Assembly: GCF_014490725.1 (NCBI RefSeq)
Contig: NZ_JACOQL010000005.1
Location: 62,001-126,000, forward strand
Length of the DNA: 64,000 nt
DNA from: Paracoccus amoyensis
Lineage (GTDB): Bacteria; Pseudomonadota; Alphaproteobacteria; Rhodobacterales; Rhodobacteraceae
Direction: 5' to 3'
In this document: in pieces, positions 57,363-64,000 of the stretch
Layout of the letters: every line of letters starts with the position of its first letter
How positions within the stretch are numbered: position 1 is the stretch's first letter
Translations under genes and position numbers: made by a program
Notes under the pieces: generated by a model
The model's input: only the letters and a program-made list of their open reading frames with translations
What the model was told of the DNA's origin: nothing
Databases searched by the model: none

Positions 57363-58466
57363 TTGCTGGACCAAGGACAAGACGATTCATTCGTCGTCTT
57401 CGAGCATGTGCAGAAAAGCTACGACGGCAAGACGCTGGTCGTAAAGGATTTGAACCTGAACATCGGCAAGGGCGAATTTCTAACCATGCTGGGACCGTCG
57501 GGTTCGGGCAAGACGACCTGTCTGATGATGCTGGCGGGATTCGAAACTGCGACCCATGGTGATATCCGGCTGGACGGCAAGCCGATCAATCAGGTTCCTC
57601 CGCACAAGCGCGGCATCGGCATGGTGTTTCAAAACTATGCCCTGTTTCCGCATATGACCGTTGGCGAAAATCTGTCCTTTCCGCTGGAAGTGCGGGGCAT
57701 GGGGAAAGCCGAACGCGAAACTCGCATCAAACGTGCGCTGGATATGGTGCAGATGGGTCAGTTCGCGAACCGTCGCCCGGCGCAGCTTTCGGGCGGCCAG
57801 CAGCAGCGGATCGCACTGGCCCGCGCGCTGGTTTTTGATCCCAAGCTGGTTTTGATGGACGAACCCCTGGGCGCGTTGGACAAACAGTTGCGCGAACATA
57901 TGCAGTTTGAAATCAAGCAGTTGCATGAAGAATTGGGAATCACGGTCGTTTACGTCACCCATGATCAGGGCGAGGCGCTGACCATGTCCGACCGCGTGGC
58001 TGTCTTTAACGACGGGCGCATCCAGCAGCTTGCCCCGCCCGCCGCCCTGTATGAGCGGCCCGAGAACAGCTTTGTCGCGCAGTTCATTGGTGAAAACAAC
58101 AAACTGCCCGGCACGATTGAACAGTTGAACGGGGATCATGCGCTGGTCAAGCTGGCGACCGGCGAAGTGATCGACGCCACACCCGTCAACATTACGCAAG
58201 TTGGCCAGCAGACGCTGGTATCCATTCGCCCCGAACGGGTCGAGTTCAAGCCCGAACTGATGCCCGCGGGCGCCCATATGATCGACGCGACGGTGCGCGA
58301 CGTGATCTATATGGGGGATATTCTGCGGGTGCGCCTGCATGTGGCGGGATCGGATGATTTTGTCATGAAGATCCGCAACACGCTGGGCCAGACAAAGCTG
58401 GAGCCGGGGCAGCAGATCAAGGTTGGCTGGCATCCCGCCGACGCCCGCGCCCTGGATTTGACGTGA
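57363..58466 (+). CDS. PotA-like ABC importer ATP-binding protein
   Basis: A 367-residue ATPase: Walker A GPSGSGKTT near residue 43, Q-loop FQNYALFPHMT, signature LSGGQQQR near residue 140, Walker B LVLMDEPLGALDKQL, and a C-terminal TOBE domain. It closely resembles spermidine/putrescine PotA proteins. No ATG precedes the conserved region; a TTG at 57363 is preceded by GGGAGAG at good spacing and is the likely start. It is the first gene of an operon with three binding proteins and two permeases. Confidence 0.88.
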   Translation: MLDQGQDDSFVVFEHVQKSYDGKTLVVKDLNLNIGKGEFLTMLGPSGSGKTTCLMMLAGFETATHGDIRLDGKPINQVPPHKRGIGMVFQNYALFPHMTVGENLSFPLEVRGMGKAERETRIKRALDMVQMGQFANRRPAQLSGGQQQRIALARALVFDPKLVLMDEPLGALDKQLREHMQFEIKQLHEELGITVVYVTHDQGEALTMSDRVAVFNDGRIQQLAPPAALYERPENSFVAQFIGENNKLPGTIEQLNGDHALVKLATGEVIDATPVNITQVGQQTLVSIRPERVEFKPELMPAGAHMIDATVRDVIYMGDILRVRLHVAGSDDFVMKIRNTLGQTKLEPGQQIKVGWHPADARALDLT

Positions 58467-58485
58467 TGGGAATTGGCACGCCGCA

Positions 58486-59559
58486 ATGAAACGAACATTT
58501 CTGCTTTTCACGATGCTGACCACGCCATCCGTCTCTTTGGCGGATAACGCGGTTAATGTGGTGTCATGGGGCGGCGCCTATTCGCAGGCGCAGGACGATG
58601 CCTTTAATACGGCGTTTGAAGCGCAGACCGGCATCAGCGTGAACATGGTGGATGCCGATGATCCCGCGGTTCCGTTGCAGGCGCAAATTCTGGCAGGCAA
58701 TGTGACCACGGATGTTGCCAGCCTGGGATATTCCGACGCAACCCGACTGTGCGATGAAAACATGCTGATGTTGATTGATCCGGCGACCCTGCGACCTGCG
58801 CCCGACGGGACGGCGGCGGTCGATGACTTTCTGCCGGGCGGATTGTCCGACTGCTTTGTTGCGACTGATGTTTATTCGACCATCATCGCCTATGACGAAA
58901 GCAAGTTTCCCGAAAATCCGCCCGATAGTCTGGCGGATTTTTTCGATACCGAAGGCTATCCCGGCAGGCGTGGCGTGCTGAAAGAGCCGCGCTTCACGCT
59001 GGAAATGGCGTTGATGGCAGACGGCGTTCCGGCGGCACAGGTCTATGAGATTCTGTCGACGCCCGAGGGGCTGGATCGTGCATTCGCCAAGCTGGACACG
59101 ATCAAGGACGACGCCATCTTCTGGGAGGCTGGGGCACAGCCACCGCAACTTCTGGTGGATGGCGAGGTGGTGATGACGCAGGCCTATAACGGCCGCATCT
59201 TCAACGCCGCCGTGGATGACGGCAAGCCGCTGAAGGTCATCTGGGACGGCCAGATTTACGAGATGGATGGGTGGGTGATTCCGAAAGACGCGCCCAACCC
59301 GGACGATGCCCTCGCTTATGTGACCTTTTCCACCGATGCCCAGGCTTTGGCCGATTTTGCCATGCAGATCAGCTATGGTCCGCCGCGCAAAAGCGCAGCA
59401 TCGCTGGTGGGGAACTACAAGGATACCGACATTCCGATGACGCCTAACCTGCCGACCACGGCACAGAATATGGCCAATGCCCTTGCCTTCGACAATGATT
59501 TCTGGGTCGATAACCTGGCCCAGCTGAACGAGCGTTTTGCAGCTTGGCTGGCATCCTGA
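58486..59559 (+). CDS. periplasmic binding protein 1, polyamine-type (PotD/PotF-like)
   Basis: A 357-residue solute-binding protein with a signal peptide (MKRTFLLFTMLTTPSVSLA). The mature N-terminus NVVSWGGAYSQAQDDAF and the later FWEAGAQPPQLLVDGEVV and SYGPPRKSA segments are shared with the next two genes. It is the first of three tandem paralogues. It starts 19 bases after the ATPase gene. It probably binds a polyamine or related cation, but the ligand is not certain. Confidence 0.88.
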   Translation: MKRTFLLFTMLTTPSVSLADNAVNVVSWGGAYSQAQDDAFNTAFEAQTGISVNMVDADDPAVPLQAQILAGNVTTDVASLGYSDATRLCDENMLMLIDPATLRPAPDGTAAVDDFLPGGLSDCFVATDVYSTIIAYDESKFPENPPDSLADFFDTEGYPGRRGVLKEPRFTLEMALMADGVPAAQVYEILSTPEGLDRAFAKLDTIKDDAIFWEAGAQPPQLLVDGEVVMTQAYNGRIFNAAVDDGKPLKVIWDGQIYEMDGWVIPKDAPNPDDALAYVTFSTDAQALADFAMQISYGPPRKSAASLVGNYKDTDIPMTPNLPTTAQNMANALAFDNDFWVDNLAQLNERFAAWLAS

Positions 59560-59565
59560 CGCTTG

Positions 59566-59590
59566 TGGTGTCCTGCCTGCGGGGCACCCA
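59566..59590 (+). repeat. hairpin between binding-protein genes 1 and 2
   Basis: GGTGTCC pairs with GGGGCACC over seven positions, including one G-U pair, around a seven-base loop, just after the first binding-protein stop. It is likely an mRNA-stabilising structure. Confidence 0.45.
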
Positions 59591-59642
59591 ACAATAACAA
59601 TGGCTAATGCCAGTATCTTTTCAACTCGGGAGCTATGAATAA

Positions 59643-60713
59643 ATGAGGAAACTGCTGACGATTTCCACCGCACTTGGGCTGCTGGCTTCGCCCGCCCTGG
59701 CCGATGTGAATCTGCTGTCCTGGGGCGGCGCATATGGCAACAGTCATCTGCAAGCCTATGCCAAACCGTTCGAGGCCGAGAGCGGCAAGAAAGTGCACAT
59801 CGCCGACGCCGACAACCCCGCCACGCCGATCAAGGCCATGGTCGAGGCCGGGAACGTGTCCGCCGATGTGGCATCGGTTGAATATGCCGACGCAGTTCGT
59901 CTGTGTGATGAAGGGTTGCTGGAAACTCTGGACCCCGCGATCCTTTCGCCCGCGCCCGATGGCACTGCCGCGACGGAAGATTTCATTGAAGGCGCGATTA
60001 CCGACTGCTTTGTCGGCACGGATGTCTATTCGATGGTCGTCGCATTCGATGACAGCAAGTTCCCTGATGCCAAGCCTGCCTCGCCCGCCGATTTCTTCGA
60101 CACCGAAGCCTTCCCGGGCAAGCGGACCATGCGCAAGGGCGCCAAGTTCAATCTGGAATTCGCGCTGATGGCGGATGGCGTGCCTGCGGGCGAAGTCTAT
60201 GACACGCTGGCGACGCCAGAGGGTGTTGATCGCGCCTTTGCCAAGCTGGACACGATCAAGAACGACGTGATCTGGTGGGAAGCCGGTGCACAGCCGCCGC
60301 AATTGCTGGCTGATGGCGAAGTGACCATGGCCTATGCCTTCAACGGTCGTATCTTCGACGCCGCGCAGGGCGAGGGCAAGCCGTTCAAGATCGTCTGGGA
60401 CGGGCAGATCTATGAAATGGAAGGCTGGGTGATCCCGAAAGGCGCACCGAACCTTGAAGATGCCAAGGCTTTCATCACCTTCTCGACCGCGACGCCAAAT
60501 CAGGCGCGCGCCGCCGAATTCATCAGCTATGGCCCGCCGCGTCGTTCGGCCTCGGCTGCGGTCGGCAATATCGAGGGCACCGATGTTCCGATGGGACCGA
60601 ACCTGCCGACCTATGAGGAAAATATGAAGAACGCATTGGGCTCGAACCTGGATTTCTGGGTCGATCACGATGCCGAGCTGAATGAACGCTTCAACAGCTG
60701 GCTGGCTGGCTGA
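59643..60713 (+). CDS. periplasmic binding protein 2, polyamine-type (PotD/PotF-like)
   Basis: A 356-residue paralogue of the preceding gene, with a signal peptide ending ALA and mature NLLSWGGAYGNSHLQAY. Long segments such as PEGVDRAFAKLDTIKND, WEAGAQPPQLLADGEV and SYGPPRRSASAAVGN nearly match gene 1, so the duplication appears recent. The ATG follows GGGAG. Confidence 0.88.
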   Translation: MRKLLTISTALGLLASPALADVNLLSWGGAYGNSHLQAYAKPFEAESGKKVHIADADNPATPIKAMVEAGNVSADVASVEYADAVRLCDEGLLETLDPAILSPAPDGTAATEDFIEGAITDCFVGTDVYSMVVAFDDSKFPDAKPASPADFFDTEAFPGKRTMRKGAKFNLEFALMADGVPAGEVYDTLATPEGVDRAFAKLDTIKNDVIWWEAGAQPPQLLADGEVTMAYAFNGRIFDAAQGEGKPFKIVWDGQIYEMEGWVIPKGAPNLEDAKAFITFSTATPNQARAAEFISYGPPRRSASAAVGNIEGTDVPMGPNLPTYEENMKNALGSNLDFWVDHDAELNERFNSWLAG

Positions 60714-60723
60714 TTGCAGCATG

Positions 60724-60748
60724 CGGCGGGCAGCAGGTTTGCCCGCCG
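60724..60748 (+). repeat. hairpin between binding-protein genes 2 and 3
   Basis: CGGCGGGCA and TGCCCGCCG form a perfect 9-bp stem with a seven-base loop just after the second binding-protein stop. No T run follows, so it is more likely a stabiliser than a terminator. Confidence 0.6.
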
Positions 60749-60815
60749 ACTTCCCTTTGGGGTCACAAGAATACGCGGGTCAACGATACCCGGTATCATC
60801 AGGGAGATATAAAGA

Positions 60816-61892
60816 ATGAAACGCTTATTGGTCCTGTCGACCGCGCTGACCTGCTTTGCCGTCGCCGCCTCGGCACAAGAAGTGAACGTGGTATCCTGGG
60901 GGGGCGCTTACGAGAAATCGCAGGTCGAAGCCTATAATAAGCCCTTTACCGAAGAAACGGGCATCACCGTCAACATGATCGCCGCCGATGATCCCGCCAC
61001 CCCGTTGAAAGCCCAGGTCGAGGCCGGAAATGTGACCGGCGATGTTTTCGATCTGGCGATGGCCGACGCAATCCGTCTGTGCGACGAAGGTGCGTTGATG
61101 GAATTTGATCCCGCCACGCTTAATCCCGGTGCCGACGGCTCGCCTGCCGAGGAAGATTTTGTTGACGGTTCGGTGACCGATTGTGCTGTGGGCAACATTG
61201 TCTGGGGCACCGCCATCGGCTTTGACACGACAAAATTTCCTGATGGGGCGCCTGCCACCGCCGCCGATTTCTTCGATGTTCAGAAATTCCCCGGCAAACG
61301 CGGCCTGCCCAAGTCGCCCAAGCGGACGTTGTATCTGGCGTTGATTGCCGACGGCGTTCCCGCAGCCGATGTCTATGACGTTCTGTCCACACCCGAAGGC
61401 GTGGATCGTGCGTTCGCCAAACTGGACACGATCAAGAATGATGTTGTCTGGTGGGAAGCGGGTGCCCAGCCGATGCAGTTGCTGGCCGATGGCGAGGTCA
61501 GCATGACCACCGCCTATAACGGGCGTCTTTTCGACGCGATGGTCGGCGAAGGCAAACCCTTTGGTGTGATCTGGGACGCGCAATATCTGGAAATCAACGC
61601 ATTCGTCATTCCAAAGGATGCGCCGCATCCAGAAGAGGCGCTGAAATACGTGAATTTCGCCACCGATACGCAGCGGCTGGCGGATCAGGCGAAATACATT
61701 GCCTATGGCCCGGCACGGGTATCGTCGGCGGGGCTTGTCGGTCTGTATCAGGACGGCAAAACCGAAATGGCCCCGCATATGCCAACCAGCGAAGACGCGA
61801 TGAAAACCGCCGTCATCGACGATCCGGAATTCTGGGCCGACCGCGACGCCGAGTTGTCCGAGCGTTTCAACAGCTGGCTGGCCGGGAACTGA
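60816..61892 (+). CDS. periplasmic binding protein 3, polyamine-type (PotD/PotF-like)
   Basis: A 358-residue third paralogue with a signal peptide ending ASA and mature NVVSWGGAYEKSQVEAY. It keeps PEGVDRAFAKLDTIKND and WWEAGAQPMQLLADGEV but differs in ligand-region stretches (IVWGTAIGFDTTKFPDG, and YGPARVSSAGLVG where genes 1 and 2 have YGPPRxSA). It is the most divergent copy and may have another ligand preference. The ATG follows GGGAGA. Confidence 0.88.
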   Translation: MKRLLVLSTALTCFAVAASAQEVNVVSWGGAYEKSQVEAYNKPFTEETGITVNMIAADDPATPLKAQVEAGNVTGDVFDLAMADAIRLCDEGALMEFDPATLNPGADGSPAEEDFVDGSVTDCAVGNIVWGTAIGFDTTKFPDGAPATAADFFDVQKFPGKRGLPKSPKRTLYLALIADGVPAADVYDVLSTPEGVDRAFAKLDTIKNDVVWWEAGAQPMQLLADGEVSMTTAYNGRLFDAMVGEGKPFGVIWDAQYLEINAFVIPKDAPHPEEALKYVNFATDTQRLADQAKYIAYGPARVSSAGLVGLYQDGKTEMAPHMPTSEDAMKTAVIDDPEFWADRDAELSERFNSWLAGN

Positions 61893-61903
61893 TCTGACAT
61901 CTG

Positions 61904-61928
61904 CCGCCGCCCCTGTTTGGGGCGGCGG
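61904..61928 (+). repeat. hairpin between binding-protein gene 3 and the permease gene
   Basis: CCGCCGCCCC and GGGGCGGCGG form a perfect 10-bp stem with a five-base loop, followed by CTGAAAAAG rather than a T run. It lies between the binding-protein block and the permeases, where it may protect the upstream mRNA and reduce permease expression. Confidence 0.65.
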
Positions 61929-61950
61929 TCTGAAAAAGTTTGGGAATATC

Positions 61951-63249
61951 ATGGCGAACGCATTAGATCCGCACGCCGCCATTGCGACGGTCGCGACGGG
62001 CGAAACGGACGGCACGTTACGAACCGCCGATGGCAAACCGCTGGCCCGCGCGCTGGCCCGGTCGCAGACGCGGGCAAGGCGTAGAGCGTTTCTGCTGGTC
62101 CTGCCGCTGCTGGCCTTCATCATGCTGACCTTCGTCGTGCCGATCGGGCAGATGTTGCAGCGGTCGTTCTATAATGACGGCTTTTCGGCCCACATGCCGC
62201 AGCTGTCGCAGTGGTTCGCGGATCATCCGCGCGGGACCGATCCCGATGATGCTGCCTGGGCCGCGCTGGCCGCCGACCTGTCTGCCGCCGCCGAGGCGCG
62301 GACAATCGGCATCGTTGGCACCCGGATAAACTACGATGTTCCCGGCACACGTTCGCTGTTCACCTCGACCGGGCGCAAAGCCCGCGGCGGGATCGAGCCT
62401 CCCTATCGCGAGGCGTTGCTGGAGATGAACGACGACTGGGCCAGTCCACGATTGTGGAGCGCGATGCGCGAAGCCTCGACCCCGCTGACGACGAATTTCT
62501 ACCTGGCCTCGCTGGATCGCACCCGGAATGATGCAGGTGAGATCGTGCAGGTTCAGGAACGCCAGCGTGTCTATGTGATGCTATTCATGCGGACCTTCTG
62601 GCTATCGCTGTTGATAACTGCGCTGACATTCATCCTTGGCTTTCCGATTGCGCATCTTTTGGCCACGCTGCCGATGCGGAGATCCAATCTGCTGATGATC
62701 CTTGTCCTGCTGCCCTTCTGGACCTCGCTTCTGGTCAGAACGACAAGCTGGATGGTGCTGTTGCAGCAGCAGGGGGTCATCAACGATATCCTTGTCTGGC
62801 TGGGTTTGATCGGAAACGGGCAGCGATTGCAGATGATCTATAACCAGACCGGCACAATCATCGCGATGACGCATATCCTGCTGCCGTTCATGATCCTGCC
62901 GCTGTATTCCGTGATGCGCACGATCAACCCGTCCTATGTCCGGGCGGCCCGCAGCCTTGGCGCGACAAGCTGGACGGCATTCCGCAGGGTCTATTTCCCG
63001 CAAACGCTGCCCGGCCTTGGGGCAGGGGCGTTGTTGGTGTTCATTCTGGCGGTCGGCTATTACATCACGCCGGCCTTGGTCGGCGGGTCGTCGGGCCAAC
63101 TGATTTCCAACATGATCGCCATGCACATGACCGATACACTGAACTGGTCCATGGCGGCGGCATTGGCGTCGCTGCTGCTGGCGGCGGTTCTGATCCTTTA
63201 CTGGCTCTACGACCGCCTGGTCGGCATCGACAATCTGAAGCTGGGGTAA
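61951..63249 (+). CDS. PotB-like ABC importer permease with long periplasmic insert
   Basis: A 432-residue permease. A first helix near residues 48-70 (AFLLVLPLLAFIMLTFVVPIG) is followed by about 135 mostly hydrophilic residues before the second helix near 205, then a typical PotB core with the EAA-type loop RAARSLGATSWTAFRRVYFPQTLPG. The insert makes it much longer than E. coli PotB, about 280 residues. It partners with the next gene. Confidence 0.88.
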   Translation: MANALDPHAAIATVATGETDGTLRTADGKPLARALARSQTRARRRAFLLVLPLLAFIMLTFVVPIGQMLQRSFYNDGFSAHMPQLSQWFADHPRGTDPDDAAWAALAADLSAAAEARTIGIVGTRINYDVPGTRSLFTSTGRKARGGIEPPYREALLEMNDDWASPRLWSAMREASTPLTTNFYLASLDRTRNDAGEIVQVQERQRVYVMLFMRTFWLSLLITALTFILGFPIAHLLATLPMRRSNLLMILVLLPFWTSLLVRTTSWMVLLQQQGVINDILVWLGLIGNGQRLQMIYNQTGTIIAMTHILLPFMILPLYSVMRTINPSYVRAARSLGATSWTAFRRVYFPQTLPGLGAGALLVFILAVGYYITPALVGGSSGQLISNMIAMHMTDTLNWSMAAALASLLLAAVLILYWLYDRLVGIDNLKLG

Positions 63250-63253
63250 TCCG

Positions 63254-64000
63254 ATGGCAGTTCCAACATATGCTTCCCCGCTAGAACGTGCCTGGCACTA
63301 TGCCTATCTGGTGATCTGCGGGCTGATCTTTTTCTTTCTGATCGCGCCGATCGTGGTGATCATCCCGCTCAGCTTCAATGCCGAGCCGTATTTCACCTTT
63401 ACCGACAGGATGTTGGAGTTTGATCCAGACGGTTACAGCATGCGCTGGTATGACAGCCTGCTGACATTCGGCATGCAGCGGCCAGATGCGCCCCGTGATC
63501 TTGGCTGGTGGGCAGATGCCTGGGCGAATGCGAAATGGGTCAACGCGGCCAAGAATTCGATCATCATCGGCTTCTTTTCGACCATTTTGGCAACCGCGCT
63601 TGGCACGCTGGCGGCGCTTGGTCTGTCGCGACCCGAGATGCCCTTCCGCCGTGCCATCATGGCGATCCTGATTTCGCCCATGATCGTGCCGTTGATCATC
63701 ACCGCGACGGGGATGTTCTTTTTCTACTCGAACCCCTGTTCGGTGTTGGGATGGGTCGGGTTGCCGTCGAATTGCGGGCGCTTGGCGGGCACCTATGTCG
63801 GTGTGATCCTTGCCCATGCGACCCTGGGCATTCCCTTTGTCATCATCACGGTGACAGCCACGCTGGTGGGTTTTGACCAATCGCTGAACCGTGCGGCTGC
63901 ATCTTTGGGCGCAAATCCACGGACGACATTCTTCCGGATCACCATGCCGCTGATCCTGCCGGGGGTGATTTCGGGCGCACTGTTCGCCTTTGTCACCAGC
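63254..64000 (+). CDS. PotC-like ABC importer permease (3' end outside window)
   Basis: 249 codons are visible from ATG 63254, four bases after the preceding stop. A first helix (LVICGLIFFFLIAPIVVIIPLS) is followed by an insert (YDSLLTFGMQRPDAPRDLGWW) and further helices; the docking loop RAAASLGANPRTTFFRITMPLILPG is near the window end. It is the second permease of the importer; no stop is reached by base 64000. Confidence 0.87.
   Translation, partial: MAVPTYASPLERAWHYAYLVICGLIFFFLIAPIVVIIPLSFNAEPYFTFTDRMLEFDPDGYSMRWYDSLLTFGMQRPDAPRDLGWWADAWANAKWVNAAKNSIIIGFFSTILATALGTLAALGLSRPEMPFRRAIMAILISPMIVPLIITATGMFFFYSNPCSVLGWVGLPSNCGRLAGTYVGVILAHATLGIPFVIITVTATLVGFDQSLNRAAASLGANPRTTFFRITMPLILPGVISGALFAFVTS

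Noticed and set aside
60825-62123. A 432-codon minus-strand frame opposite binding protein 3
   Set aside because: Antisense shadow; the plus strand has a signal peptide and solute-binding motifs shared with two paralogues.

Overview
The window looks like chromosomal DNA of an alphaproteobacterium of the Rhodobacteraceae, most like Paracoccus or a close relative. The evidence is the high GC content, a circularly permuted two-piece tmRNA gene, the DUF4169/ribbon-helix-helix/fumC grouping, the aerobic-type cobaltochelatase subunit CobS, and the pyrH-frr-uppS-cdsA-dxr-rseP-bamA-ompH order. No rRNA, tRNA, CRISPR array, insertion sequence or phage gene was seen. Most of the window is ordinary, tightly packed chromosome.

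Layout. Bases 1-3.7 kb hold a partial glycerate kinase, a CorA-type transporter, and a protealysin-like M4 protease with its emfourin-like inhibitor; the protease propeptide appears frameshifted. At 3.7-8.0 kb is a ugpBAEC glycerol-3-phosphate importer. At 8-12.3 kb are a DUF808 protein, an unusual sigma factor fused to an anti-sigma-like domain and a membrane anchor, cobS without cobT, and a broken HEPN-like gene. At 12.1-18.4 kb are DUF4169, an RHH protein, fumC, a dapA-family lyase, sspB, permuted ssrA and katG. At 18.7-26 kb are gnd, a thioesterase, a pyridoxal kinase, a MOSC protein, bioY, a Ppx/GppA phosphatase, rlmE and an AraC regulator. At 26-35.7 kb are miaA and, on the opposite strand, the pyrH-to-ompH run for translation, isoprenoid and phospholipid synthesis and outer-membrane assembly. 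At 35.7-47 kb are a decayed secreted protein, a nucleoside hydrolase with a frameshifted tail, an ABC-F ATPase, a CoA-transferase, a zinc peptidase, rplU-rpmA, a GNAT protein, a flavin oxidoreductase, a PepSY/two-component operon and a small RTX protein.

From 47.1 to 56.1 kb, seven minus-strand genes form a probable peptide uptake and hydrolysis operon: an MlrC-type M81 peptidase, a Dpp-like importer and two M20 peptidases. A divergent IclR regulator faces it across two near-identical 13-bp direct repeats exactly 21 bp apart, a good candidate operator. From 57.4 kb to the end is a PotABC-type importer with three tandem paralogous substrate-binding proteins, preceded by an AT-rich leader containing palindromes.

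The most unusual items are the sigma/anti-sigma fusion, the three binding proteins sharing one transporter, the co-location of ssrA with sspB, and four separate disrupted reading frames. The disruptions may be genuine gene decay or sequencing errors; the sequence alone cannot decide.
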